In this document: one piece after another, positions 1 through 7,977 of the stretch
Position numbering within the stretch: position 1 is the stretch's first letter
Layout of the letters: every line of letters starts with the position of its first letter
Notes under the pieces: model-generated
Told to the model about the DNA's origin: nothing
What the model saw: the letters and a program-made list of their open reading frames with translations, nothing else
The model's database searches: none
NCBI GenBank assembly: GCA_002085265.1
Contig: NATI01000012.1
Location: 1 to 14,379, forward strand
Source: Candidatus Omnitrophica bacterium 4484_49
GTDB taxonomy: Bacteria > Omnitrophota > Gorgyraeia > Kaelpiales > Kaelpiaceae
Length of the DNA stretch: 14,379 nucleotides
Direction: 5' to 3'
Position numbers and translations under genes: made by a program

Positions 1-1303
1 CTATTTTACCTGCATTTTCCAGACGATGGATGGTGCATTTAGGAACATACGCACTCTCATTCTCATGCAGAAATTTCTCCATTTCACCAATTTTTATCTT
101 AGCCATTCCTTTTATAACTACCCAGTGTTCACTGCGATGATGGTGAAGCTGTAAACTTAATTTCTCTCCAGGCTTTACCAGGACATGCTTTATCTTATAC
201 CGTGGTCCCTCCTCCAGAATTTTAAAACTTCCCCAGGGCCGATATTGAATTTGATGCTCCTTAACTTCTTTCCTGCCTTCTTTTCTCAATTCCTCCACAA
301 GGTGTTTCACCCCTTCACTGTGGTTGAGGGGAACTATTAAAAGAACATCCCCTGTCTCCATAACGAGCATATTCTCCAGTCCAAAACCAGCAACTAATCT
401 GTCCTCACTATACATAAAACAGTTTCTACACTTTTTGATATGAACATTGCCAATTGTCACATTCCCCTCGTTATTCTTCTCCAGGATATTATAAAATGCC
501 GAAAAAGAACCTATATCGTTCCAATATACTTCCTGTAAAGGAACAACTACTGCCCGAGATGTCTTTTCAATTACGGCTTTATCTATTGGGATAGAAGGTA
601 ACCTGTAAAAATTTTCCCAGAATTCCTGAACCTCACAGGACATCAATTTCTTCAGTTGAGGATAAAGTTTTGAAATCTCTTCTCTTATGGTGTTCAGGTG
701 GAAGCAGAACATTCCAGAATTCCAGAAAAATTTCTCGGACATAAGATCCTGAATTGTATCTGGAGAAGGCTTCTCTATGAACTGCTCAACCTCAAAAACT
801 TTTTCACTCAACACTTTTCCTGTCTTTATATGCCCATACCCTGTCTTGATGCCCTGAGGTAATATTCCAAAAAGAACAATTTTTCCCCTCTGAGCCCATT
901 CTTTAGCAAGTTCTAAATAGCAATTTAACTTTTCAACTGGCTTGATTACATGGTCAGATGGAAAAACATATATAATTTCATCTTCCAAATTGGAATTCAA
1001 AAGGCTATTCAGAACCGCAAGCAGGGCTGGAAATGTATTTTTATTTTCAGGTTCAAATATCATTTGAGGCAAAGGTGTATTTTGAGGAAGAATTTTTGTC
1101 AAATCAGAAATAACAGGAAATTTATATTTAGCATTAGTAGAGATGATAATATCGTTAACCTGAAAGAATGTAAGCAATCTTAAAACCGTCTCCTGAAAGA
1201 AAGAATAATGGGAATTTAATTTTATAAATTGTTTAGGGAAATCTTCCCGAGATAATGGCCACAATCGTGTTCCGCTTCCCCCAACCAGAACAACTGCTTT
1301 CAT
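1..1303 (-). CDS. manC: Mannose-1-phosphate guanylyltransferase, ManC/AlgA type (3' end beyond window)
   Basis: Makes GDP-mannose from mannose-1-phosphate and GTP in the cytoplasm; some family members also isomerise mannose-6-phosphate through the C-terminal cupin domain. I read 434 codons by hand from ATG at 1303. The N-terminus carries the pyrophosphorylase signature GGSGTRLWPLSR (residues 8-19) followed by PKQF. Further in are FPSDHVI, FIEKP, WNSGMF and WNDIGSF. The C-terminal cupin starts at RPWGSF and includes the LHHHRSEHW metal-site motif and HRLENAGKI. The family is usually about 460-480 residues, so roughly 30 residues lie past position 1; this is a window edge, not a break. The start overlaps the flavodoxin-like stop as ATGA, with GAGGAGG upstream. 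GDP-mannose here may feed LPS core or O-antigen synthesis; whether the isomerase activity is present cannot be told from this. Confidence 0.93.
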   Translation of the reverse strand, partial: MKAVVLVGGSGTRLWPLSREDFPKQFIKLNSHYSFFQETVLRLLTFFQVNDIIISTNAKYKFPVISDLTKILPQNTPLPQMIFEPENKNTFPALLAVLNSLLNSNLEDEIIYVFPSDHVIKPVEKLNCYLELAKEWAQRGKIVLFGILPQGIKTGYGHIKTGKVLSEKVFEVEQFIEKPSPDTIQDLMSEKFFWNSGMFCFHLNTIREEISKLYPQLKKLMSCEVQEFWENFYRLPSIPIDKAVIEKTSRAVVVPLQEVYWNDIGSFSAFYNILEKNNEGNVTIGNVHIKKCRNCFMYSEDRLVAGFGLENMLVMETGDVLLIVPLNHSEGVKHLVEELRKEGRKEVKEHQIQYRPWGSFKILEEGPRYKIKHVLVKPGEKLSLQLHHHRSEHWVVIKGMAKIKIGEMEKFLHENESAYVPKCTIHRLENAGKI

Positions 1304-1788
1304 AATTTTATAACCTCCTCAAATGTTTTAGTAAGGAACTCACTATCATTAACTTTTTTATCTGAAATATCAATTCTACCTATCACCTTGCCCTGTTCAT
1401 TTTTTATTAACTGTTCCATTTGTTTAAAGCACCGGAATCTTCCCACTCCACTTCCGTAAGTAACAAATAGAAAAAATTTCTTATCCTTACAATTCTCAAT
1501 CAGTTTCAAATATTTTCTTATTGCCGGCACCGGAGAAAATGCCCATACACCAGACCCCACAAATATTAAATCATATCCTGAGAGATCAAATATTATTGGT
1601 GGTTTTAAATTTACATCTGCCTTTAAGAATGCCTGTTTCGCCTGAATAAAAAAATTCCTGCTTTCATTCTCTGGAAGTAAACGCTGAATATCAACATCAT
1701 TTCCTCTGTCTTTCAGAAACTTTTCCAATGCCTGTGCTACTTTTTTAGTATTGCCAGTAAATGAATAATAAGTTATCAAAATCTTCAT
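1300..1788 (-). CDS. Flavodoxin-like protein
   Basis: A 162-residue cytoplasmic protein with a flavodoxin fold. The N-terminal first strand runs into the phosphate-binding loop SFTGNT (residues 9-14), the classic FMN phosphate loop. A central VGSGVWAFSPVPAIRKYL segment and a TYGSGVGRF segment match the second and third FMN-contact loops of flavodoxin-family proteins. The length is normal for a short-chain flavodoxin. It probably binds FMN and moves electrons, but partner and substrate are unknown. It overlaps the PHP gene upstream (ATGA at 1785-1788) and manC downstream (ATGA at 1300-1303), so it is a true operon member. Its last codons (EEVIKL) also encode the GGAGG ribosome-binding site for manC. 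A link to sugar metabolism is only contextual. Confidence 0.82.
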   Translation of the reverse strand: MKILITYYSFTGNTKKVAQALEKFLKDRGNDVDIQRLLPENESRNFFIQAKQAFLKADVNLKPPIIFDLSGYDLIFVGSGVWAFSPVPAIRKYLKLIENCKDKKFFLFVTYGSGVGRFRCFKQMEQLIKNEQGKVIGRIDISDKKVNDSEFLTKTFEEVIKL

Positions 1789-2399
1789 ATTCTCCTCCAG
1801 CTTTTAGGATAAATGAAATTCAAAACCCCGGTAATAAAAAATCCAATTATTCCTTTATACATCTGGTTATATTTAACATTTCCTATCTCAAATACAAAAT
1901 GAGCGTCGCTCCCTGCCACCATCTTGAGATTATACTTGTGGGCAATTTCTTCTATTTTTTTCTTTCTAAAATTAATAAAAAAACTTCTGCCATTATAAAG
2001 CTCTATATAATCAGCATGGGGAGCCACCTCTTCCAGTTTATATTTTCTTCTTGTTTTGCGAATGCTTCCATAGGGATGAGGAATCAAAATCTTACCTCCC
2101 TGATTCTTTATCTCTTTAATTACCTCCTCCAATTTTCGAGATTTTATTTCCTCTTTCAAACCCAACCCTACGATCTCTCCTCTATCTGTTTTTATCTCAG
2201 CACCCGGAACAACTTCAATATTCAACCCCTTTCTAAAAGCATACTCGGCAGCGATTTTACCCCCTTTGATTGTATCGTGGTCTGTGATACAAATCTTACG
2301 CAGACCTTTCTTAACCGCATTATCCACAACCCGATAAGGCGAACTTATGGAATCCCGGGAATAGATAGTATGAATATGCCAGTCCTCACGGTCATTCAT
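1785..2399 (-). CDS. PHP-domain metal-dependent phosphoesterase
   Basis: A 204-residue single-domain PHP (polymerase and histidinol phosphatase) protein. Visible metal-site motifs in order are HIH (residues 8-10), TDHD (39-42), E68 in PGAEIKT, H108 in IPHPYGS, and GSDAH (163-167). All are intact, so it should be an active metal-dependent phosphoesterase, probably with two or three metals. Its length and architecture resemble short TrpH/YciV-like or histidinol-phosphatase-like PHP proteins; the substrate cannot be read from sequence. The start ATG at 2399 overlaps the kdsC stop by 8 bases; the stop overlaps the flavodoxin-like gene by 4. Sitting just after the Kdo genes, it may act on a sugar phosphate or nucleotide by-product, but that is inference from position. 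Confidence 0.85.
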   Translation of the reverse strand: MNDREDWHIHTIYSRDSISSPYRVVDNAVKKGLRKICITDHDTIKGGKIAAEYAFRKGLNIEVVPGAEIKTDRGEIVGLGLKEEIKSRKLEEVIKEIKNQGGKILIPHPYGSIRKTRRKYKLEEVAPHADYIELYNGRSFFINFRKKKIEEIAHKYNLKMVAGSDAHFVFEIGNVKYNQMYKGIIGFFITGVLNFIYPKSWRRI

Positions 2400-2925
2400 A
2401 GAACCTGGAAATAAGGTCTTCCCAGAGTCCCTGAGTTTTTAATATCAATTCTACAACTTCTCTCACCGCCCCTCTACCACCATTATGCTGTGTTATATAA
2501 TCCACGCACACCTTTACCTCCTGAGGGGCCTCAGGCACAGTAATTGCCAAGCCTACTTTTTTTAACACCCCAATATCTATAAGGTCATCACCCATATAGC
2601 AGACTTCCTCATCTTTCAGATGGAATTTCTTCTTTATAATCTCATAACTTCTAATCTTGCGATGAGAATTGTGGTAGACCTTGCTGACTCTAATCTCCTT
2701 TGCTCTCCTTTTAAGAATAGAAGATTTTTTGGCAGTAAGTATACACGATTTTCTTCCCGCCTCTGCCCACAGAAATAATCCCACGCCATCATGAACATCG
2801 AAACTTTTTATCTCATCACCATAATCTCCATAATAAATTCTGCCATCAGTAAGAATACCATCTGCATCCAGAAGTAATAATTTAATCTTCTTTGCCTTTT
2901 CCTGAATATCAGGCGTAAACATCAT
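2392..2925 (-). CDS. kdsC: 3-deoxy-D-manno-octulosonate 8-phosphate phosphatase (KdsC)
   Basis: A HAD-superfamily phosphatase that removes phosphate from Kdo8P to give Kdo in the cytoplasm. The 177 residues match the usual KdsC length. The nucleophile motif is DADGILTDG (D20 nucleophile, D22 acid/base). The FDVHDGVGL segment (42-50) is characteristic of KdsC. T64 in ILTAKKS is the second HAD motif, YMGDDLID (110-117) supplies the metal aspartates, and GGRGAVREV (149-157) is the KdsC C-terminal signature. There is no cap domain, as expected for this tetrameric type. Two adjacent ATGs are possible (2925 and 2922); the first gives an ATGA overlap with kdsD and is chosen. The 8-base overlap with the PHP gene downstream suggests coupled translation. 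Confidence 0.93.
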   Translation of the reverse strand: MMFTPDIQEKAKKIKLLLLDADGILTDGRIYYGDYGDEIKSFDVHDGVGLFLWAEAGRKSCILTAKKSSILKRRAKEIRVSKVYHNSHRKIRSYEIIKKKFHLKDEEVCYMGDDLIDIGVLKKVGLAITVPEAPQEVKVCVDYITQHNGGRGAVREVVELILKTQGLWEDLISRFYE

Positions 2926-3890
2926 ATCAAACCTACCTTTAATAAATCCTGAATATCCACAAGACCCAAAGGACGGTTGTTTTTATCCACTACTATAAGT
3001 TCATCTATTTTATATTCCTGCATTATTTTGCCTGCCTCCACTGCCAGTTTTCCCTCATAAATAACCTTGGGATTGGCTGTCATAACCTCTTTAATTTTTT
3101 TATCCAGTATATCTTCTTCTTTCTCCAACCACCTTCTGAGGTCACCATCTGTAAATACGCCTGCCAGTTTGCCTTCTTTGTTAACTACTGTTGCGGAACC
3201 TGCCCGCGCCTGTGTTATCTTGACTAAAACATCTTTTACCCTGGTATCCTCATCCACCACAGGATGAAATTCCCCTTTTCTCATTATATCTTCCACCCGC
3301 AATAACAACCTTTTCCCCAGAGTGCCTGCAGGATGAAAGAGAGCATAGTCATCTTCCTTAAATCCCTTGAGTTCTAAAAGGGCAATTGCCAGAGCATCTC
3401 CAATAGCCAGCATGGCAGTGGTGCTGGCTGTAGGAGCAAGATTAAACGGACAGGCTTCCTTTTCCACTTTAGCATTTATAACAACATCACTGTATTTTGC
3501 CAGCGTGGATTTGGGATTTCCGGTTATGGCTATAAGGCAAGCCCCTATCCTTTTAATTATGGGAAGGAATTTCGTGATCTCCTCTGTTTCTCCACTGTTA
3601 GAAAGCGCAATTACCACATCATCTCTGGTTACTCTTCCCAGATCTCCATGGACGGCTTCCGCAGGATGAAGCCATAAACTGGGTGTACCGGTGGAAGCCA
3701 GGGTGGCAGAAATCTTCTGAGCAATTATTCCTGCTTTACCCATTCCAGTAAGCACTACCCTGCCTCTGGTATTGTAAAGAAGTTCTATGGCTTTAATGTA
3801 TGATTCATCCACCTTTAAATTCTGTATTGCCTGGCTTTCAATATCCAGAACCTGTTTTATTCTTTTAAGGATGGATTTGCTATCTTGCAT
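2922..3890 (-). CDS. kdsD: Arabinose-5-phosphate isomerase (KdsD/KpsF)
   Basis: Interconverts ribulose-5-phosphate and arabinose-5-phosphate, the first committed step to Kdo. The 322 residues match the family length of about 320-330. The N-terminal SIS domain (about 33-170) contains TGMGKAGIIAQKI (48-60), ASTGTPS, the AVHGDLG motif with H81, SNSGET (97-102) and APTASTTAMLAIGDALA. The linker HPAGTLGKRLLLRVEDIM leads into two CBS domains (about 203-260 and 268-322), including VFTDGDLRRWLE. All hallmarks are present, so it should be active. The ATG at 3890 lies inside the 3' end of kdsA (34-base overlap). It has an AGAGAGG sequence just upstream, and the N-terminus aligns with the E. coli protein from this start, so a later start is less likely. 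Confidence 0.95.
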   Translation of the reverse strand: MQDSKSILKRIKQVLDIESQAIQNLKVDESYIKAIELLYNTRGRVVLTGMGKAGIIAQKISATLASTGTPSLWLHPAEAVHGDLGRVTRDDVVIALSNSGETEEITKFLPIIKRIGACLIAITGNPKSTLAKYSDVVINAKVEKEACPFNLAPTASTTAMLAIGDALAIALLELKGFKEDDYALFHPAGTLGKRLLLRVEDIMRKGEFHPVVDEDTRVKDVLVKITQARAGSATVVNKEGKLAGVFTDGDLRRWLEKEEDILDKKIKEVMTANPKVIYEGKLAVEAGKIMQEYKIDELIVVDKNNRPLGLVDIQDLLKVGLI

Positions 3891-4705
3891 GTTATTGCCT
3901 CTCTTATCCTTTTGGCCGAATTTATAATTTCAGGAAGAACATCAATAGATACCATGGTGGAAGCATCAGAAAGAGCATCGTGAGGATTTTCATGCACTTC
4001 CAGAAATAATCCATCCACTCCCACTGCCACTGCCGCTCTTACCAAATAAGGAACATATTCTCTCTCCCCACCACTTTCCTTCCCCCGAGATGGCAACTGC
4101 ACACTGTGAGTGGCATCATAGATAACCACCAGTCCATCTTTCTGCATTCTGGGAATTGCCCGAAAATCATTTATAAGATAGTTATATCCGAAACATGTTC
4201 CCCTCTCCGTAACCATTATATTATTATTTCCCTGAGCATATGCCTTCTCTACAATCTTAATCATATCCCAGGGAGCCATGAACTGTCCCTTTTTAATATT
4301 CACAGGCTTTCCCGTTCTGGCTGCCTCCACTACTAAATCGGTCTGGCGACATAAAAAGGCAGGTATTTGAATTAAATCCAGAACCTCCCATACATATTCT
4401 ACCTCCTGAGGAGTATGAACATCGGAGGTAATCATGATATTTAACTCTTTCTTTATATCTGCCAGCATTCTTATACCCTGTTTGAGTCCGGGGCCACGAT
4501 AGGAATCTAAGGAAGTGCGATTTGCCTTATCATAACTGGCTTTAAAGATAAAATTAATATTCTCTTTCTCACTTAATTCTTTCAAAATTTTTGCTTCCTG
4601 ATACAAAGAGTTATAATCTTCAATAACACAGGGACCAAGTATAAATAACAATTCACAATTTTCTCCCACTGATATATCTCTTATATGAACTTTTCTTTTC
4701 TTCAT
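3857..4705 (-). CDS. kdsA: 3-deoxy-8-phosphooctulonate synthase (Kdo8P synthase), metal-dependent type
   Basis: Condenses PEP with arabinose-5-phosphate to give Kdo8P. The 282 residues form a single TIM barrel of normal length. Visible family motifs are GPCVIE (24-29), FKASYDKANRTS, QIPAFLCRQTDL (113-124), NIKKGQFMAPWD (136-147), TERGTCFGYN and DATHSVQLPS. C26, H200, E236 and D247 match in order, and nearly exactly in spacing, the metal ligands C11, H185, E222 and D233 of the Aquifex aeolicus enzyme, which places it in the metal-dependent class; the E. coli type has Asn at the Cys position. The CDG motif common near this class's E ligand reads VDG here. The start is two bases after the DUF1846 stop, with no strong ribosome-binding site. 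The 3' end overlaps kdsD by 34 bases. Confidence 0.95.
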   Translation of the reverse strand: MKKRKVHIRDISVGENCELLFILGPCVIEDYNSLYQEAKILKELSEKENINFIFKASYDKANRTSLDSYRGPGLKQGIRMLADIKKELNIMITSDVHTPQEVEYVWEVLDLIQIPAFLCRQTDLVVEAARTGKPVNIKKGQFMAPWDMIKIVEKAYAQGNNNIMVTERGTCFGYNYLINDFRAIPRMQKDGLVVIYDATHSVQLPSRGKESGGEREYVPYLVRAAVAVGVDGLFLEVHENPHDALSDASTMVSIDVLPEIINSAKRIREAITCKIANPSLKE

Positions 4706-4707
4706 AT

Positions 4708-6216
4708 CTAAAAACTAAACTCTTGTGAAAATATAGCATCAGAAGTAAGGTTTACACCTATTTTTCTTAATCCTGCTTCATCTCCGGGAGTAGGAATATG
4801 GGTAAGGTGGACCTCACAATTCTTCAGCGCCTTAAGTTTTTCCATCGCATATTGAGCAGAAGGATTTGTGGCTGCACTGATACTCAATGCAATTAAAGTC
4901 TCTTCCAGATTTAAACTTACAGATTTAGAATTTGTTATGTCCTGTTTAAAGCGAGCAATTGACTCTATTACTGAAGGTGAAAGGAGATGAATCTGATCTG
5001 GTATCTCTGCCAATATTTTTACAGCATTTAAAATCAAACTGGATGCTGCATGCATAAGAGGTGAGTTCTTTCCAGTAACAATCCTGCCATCAGGAAGTTC
5101 TATAGCCGCCCCACAATATACTCCTTTATTCCCTTTACCTTTATTTCTTGCTTCTTCGCTTGCCTTTCTTGCTGGTATAACTACAGTTCTATCTTCAGGT
5201 TTAAGATTAAGTTCTTCCATAAGCAGTTCTACTCTCTCAATGGTTTTCTTGTCTACAAGCCCTAACATGTATTCACATTTATACCGAAAATACCGCCGAA
5301 TTATCTCCTGTTTTGCTGCTTCCTGAGCAACCTCATCATCAATTATTCCCACACTGCATCTGTTAACTCCCATATCTGTTGGGGAACAATAAACAGAATC
5401 CTTACCAGTTATTTTTTCTAAAATTCTTTTCAAAATAGGAAAAGTCTCCACATCCCTATTATAATTAACTGCTGTGACTCCATAAGACTGAAGATGATAA
5501 GGATCTATTAAATTATAATCACCAAGATCCGCAGTTGCTGCCTCATAAGCGATATTTACAGGATGTTTTAAAGGTAAATCCCAAATAGGAAACGTTTCAA
5601 ATTTGGCATAGCCGGCTATATTACCTCTTTTATACTCATGATAAAGCTGAGAAAGACAGGTAGCCAGCTTCCCACTTCCAGGCCCAGGGCCTATAACTAC
5701 CACCAAAGGTTTGTTGGTAGGGATAAAATCATTTGCTCCATATCCCTGCTCACTGACTACAAGGTCTATATCCGTAGGATATCCCTTGGTATAAGAATGA
5801 GTATATACCCTGATATTTCTTCTCTCCAGTTTTCTTTTAAATATTTCAGCGGGTGCCTGACCTTCAAATCTTGTAATCACAACTGCTGAAACTTCCAGAC
5901 CATAACTTTTAAGTTCTTCTATAATCCTCAAAGCATCAGCATCATAGGTAATTCCAAAATCTGCTCGCATTTTTCTTTTTTCGATATGTCCTGCATATAT
6001 ACACAAAATTATTTCCACTTGGTCTTTTAAATTCTGAAGAAGTTTAATTTTGACATTGGGATCATAACCCGGAAGTACTCTACTGGCGTGATAATCATAA
6101 AGTATCTTCCCCCCAAATTCCAGATATAACTTATTATTAAATGACTTAATCCTTTCCATAATTGCCTTACTCTGAGTCTGAAGATATTTTTCATTATCAA
6201 AGCCTATCCTTTTCAT
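4708..6216 (-). CDS. DUF1846 (UPF0371) family protein
   Basis: A 502-residue protein that I recognise as the DUF1846/UPF0371 family from its N-terminus (GFDNEKYLQTQSKAI), the FGGKILYDYHASRVLPG segment and overall length, about 500 residues in the family. It has a glycine-rich GPGPGSGK loop (176-183) resembling a P-loop, preceded by a hydrophobic strand. It lacks a signal peptide or membrane segment, so it is presumably cytoplasmic. The family is widespread but, to my knowledge, without an established reaction. Here it overlaps kdsB by ATGA (6213-6216), with AAGGAGG upstream, and ends two bases before kdsA, so it is co-translated with the Kdo genes. A role in nucleotide, PEP or sugar-phosphate metabolism is conceivable but is only inferred from position. 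Confidence 0.85.
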   Translation of the reverse strand: MKRIGFDNEKYLQTQSKAIMERIKSFNNKLYLEFGGKILYDYHASRVLPGYDPNVKIKLLQNLKDQVEIILCIYAGHIEKRKMRADFGITYDADALRIIEELKSYGLEVSAVVITRFEGQAPAEIFKRKLERRNIRVYTHSYTKGYPTDIDLVVSEQGYGANDFIPTNKPLVVVIGPGPGSGKLATCLSQLYHEYKRGNIAGYAKFETFPIWDLPLKHPVNIAYEAATADLGDYNLIDPYHLQSYGVTAVNYNRDVETFPILKRILEKITGKDSVYCSPTDMGVNRCSVGIIDDEVAQEAAKQEIIRRYFRYKCEYMLGLVDKKTIERVELLMEELNLKPEDRTVVIPARKASEEARNKGKGNKGVYCGAAIELPDGRIVTGKNSPLMHAASSLILNAVKILAEIPDQIHLLSPSVIESIARFKQDITNSKSVSLNLEETLIALSISAATNPSAQYAMEKLKALKNCEVHLTHIPTPGDEAGLRKIGVNLTSDAIFSQEFSF

Positions 6217-6920
6217 AATAATAAAACCTCCTTCACTTTTTCTAAATCTTCCGGAGTATCAACGCCCACACTTTCGTAATCTGTAATCTCAACTTTTATC
6301 TTATATCCATGCCACAAAAATCGCAACTGTTCCAGTTTCTCCTGCTTTTCTAGTGGCGAGGGTTCAAGTTCGGGATAGTATAACAGAACTTCTTTCCTGT
6401 AGCAATATACCCCTATATGCTTATATTTCTCTCCTTCAGTGGGGATTGGCTGGCGGGAAAAGTATAAAGCATAATTATCCTTATCAAATACCACCTTAAC
6501 CACATTGGGGTCAGTATATTCCTGAGGGTTCTCTATTTTTTTTATCGGGGTCAATATCTGAATTTCAGAATCAGTCTTCATCATATTTACAAGATGGGCA
6601 AGCAATTCAGAAGAAATCAAAGGTTCGTCTGCCTGAACATTCAGAATTATCCTCCCTGAAATATTTTGAACTGCCTCAGCAATTCGGGATGTCCCTGAAG
6701 TATGCTCAGGAGAAGTCACAATTACCTCTGCCCCAAATGAATGAGCACAAGATTTAATCTCATCATCTGGAGTGGCGATGTATATTTTATCTATTGTGGG
6801 AACTGATTTAACCCGTTCATACACCATCTGCAATAAAGTTTTCTCCCCTATTTTTGCCAGCACTTTGCGAGGGAATCGGGTAGAACCAAGACGAGCAGGA
6901 ATTATCGCCACTATCTCCAT
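6213..6920 (-). CDS. kdsB: CMP-Kdo synthetase (3-deoxy-manno-octulosonate cytidylyltransferase)
   Basis: Activates Kdo with CTP to CMP-Kdo, the donor for lipid A-Kdo transfer. The 235 residues are slightly short of the usual 245-255. Motifs are IPARLGSTRFPRKVL (7-21), the HTSGTSRIAEA loop, NVQADEPLI (normally NVQGDEP, with Ala for Gly here), YFSRQPIP, HIGVYCYRKE, LEQLRFLWHGYKIKV and VDTPEDLEKV at the C-terminus. LRFLWHG replaces the common LRxLExG, a conservative position outside the nucleotide loop. The start ATG at 6920 overlaps the kinase gene by 10 bases. The C-terminal EVLLL codons include the AAGGAGG site for the DUF1846 gene. The residue differences suggest a divergent but complete enzyme. 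Confidence 0.93.
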   Translation of the reverse strand: MEIVAIIPARLGSTRFPRKVLAKIGEKTLLQMVYERVKSVPTIDKIYIATPDDEIKSCAHSFGAEVIVTSPEHTSGTSRIAEAVQNISGRIILNVQADEPLISSELLAHLVNMMKTDSEIQILTPIKKIENPQEYTDPNVVKVVFDKDNYALYFSRQPIPTEGEKYKHIGVYCYRKEVLLYYPELEPSPLEKQEKLEQLRFLWHGYKIKVEITDYESVGVDTPEDLEKVKEVLLL

Positions 6921-7930
6921 CTATTTATCTCCCTGATAAGTTCTTTTTTAGTAACAGTGGCGGTACCGATTTTTCCCACCACTATACCGGCAGCTTGATT
7001 TGCTATATAGGCAGCTTCGGGGAAACTTGCTCCTGAAGCCAAAGCCAAGGTGAAGCTGGCAACCACTGTATCTCCAGCTCCTGAGACATCATATACCTCT
7101 CTAGCCATGGTGGGGATATGAATCGGTTTTTTATTTCTTTGAAACAAACACATTCCTTTCTCACCCAATGTGATCAAGACAGATTCAGCAGATAGCCTCC
7201 GTAACAATTTTTCTCCTGCCTTCATCAGGTCCCTGTCGCTTCTAATCTCCATTCCCACTGCTGTTTCAGTTTCTGATTTATTAGGTGTAATTGCAGTCAC
7301 ATTCTTATAATACCGGAAGTGCTCCCTCTTAGGGTCAACGCTCACAATTTTTTTAAATTTTTTCCCAAGTTCTACTATATTTCTCACCAGATAAGGGACA
7401 ATCCCCCCTTTCCCATAATCCTCAATAATCACAGCATCAACTTCCGAAATTCTATCAGATATGAACCTCAGTAATCTATTCACTAAAGATCTGGAGACAG
7501 GCTCCACGACTTCTCTATCTATCCTCACCACCTGCTGGGAATGGGCTATTACTCTTGTTTTGTGAGTGGTGGGACGTTCTTTAACCCTTATAATTCCTGA
7601 AATGTCCAGGTTCTTTTTCCTTAACTCTTCCAGAAGTATAGCACCGGCCCTATCCTCTCCGATAATTCCTACCACAATTGTCTGGCTACCCAGATCCTGG
7701 ATATTGTGAGCGACATTACACGCTCCTCCCGGCATAAAAGATTCTCTTTCCACCCAGACAACAGGAACAGGAGCCTCAGGAGAAATACGGGAAACCTTTC
7801 CCCAGATAAACTGGTCAAGCATTAAATCCCCAACGACGAGGATCTTTTTATATCTAAATTTAGAAATAACTTCCCTAACTCTGGATTTATTCTTCAATAT
7901 CCAGTCGGGAATTTTCATCGAAATCGCCAT
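6911..7930 (-). CDS. hldA: D-glycero-beta-D-manno-heptose-7-phosphate kinase (RfaE N-terminal domain, HldA type)
   Basis: PfkB-family sugar kinase that phosphorylates heptose-7-phosphate at C1 on the way to the ADP-heptose of LPS inner core. The family hallmark is VVGDLMLDQFIWG followed by SRISPEAPVPVV; then come PGGACNVAHN, the ribokinase anion-hole motif SGAGDT with the catalytic Asp, and an ATVTKKEL tail. There is no C-terminal nucleotidyltransferase domain, unlike bifunctional E. coli HldE, so this is the split form and the adenylyltransferase must be elsewhere. The start is uncertain: the frame is open to a TTG at 7966, with ATG at 7930 (339 residues, chosen) or 7918. None has a clear Shine-Dalgarno sequence, and about 30 residues precede VVGD even from 7918. 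It overlaps kdsB by 10 bases. Confidence 0.88.
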   Translation of the reverse strand: MAISMKIPDWILKNKSRVREVISKFRYKKILVVGDLMLDQFIWGKVSRISPEAPVPVVWVERESFMPGGACNVAHNIQDLGSQTIVVGIIGEDRAGAILLEELRKKNLDISGIIRVKERPTTHKTRVIAHSQQVVRIDREVVEPVSRSLVNRLLRFISDRISEVDAVIIEDYGKGGIVPYLVRNIVELGKKFKKIVSVDPKREHFRYYKNVTAITPNKSETETAVGMEIRSDRDLMKAGEKLLRRLSAESVLITLGEKGMCLFQRNKKPIHIPTMAREVYDVSGAGDTVVASFTLALASGASFPEAAYIANQAAGIVVGKIGTATVTKKELIREINRWR

Positions 7931-7977
7931 GGATAAAATGATACCATCTAAGTGGGGTTTATTCAAGAAAGTTGGAG

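Noticed and set aside
1761..2414. 217-residue plus-strand open frame
   Set aside because: It lies antisense to the PHP gene, which has complete catalytic motifs. The plus-strand protein shows no recognisable motif.
3067..3669. Plus-strand open frames of 66 and 100 residues
   Set aside because: Antisense to kdsD; serine/alanine-rich sequence typical of reversed coding strand, no ribosome-binding site considered convincing.
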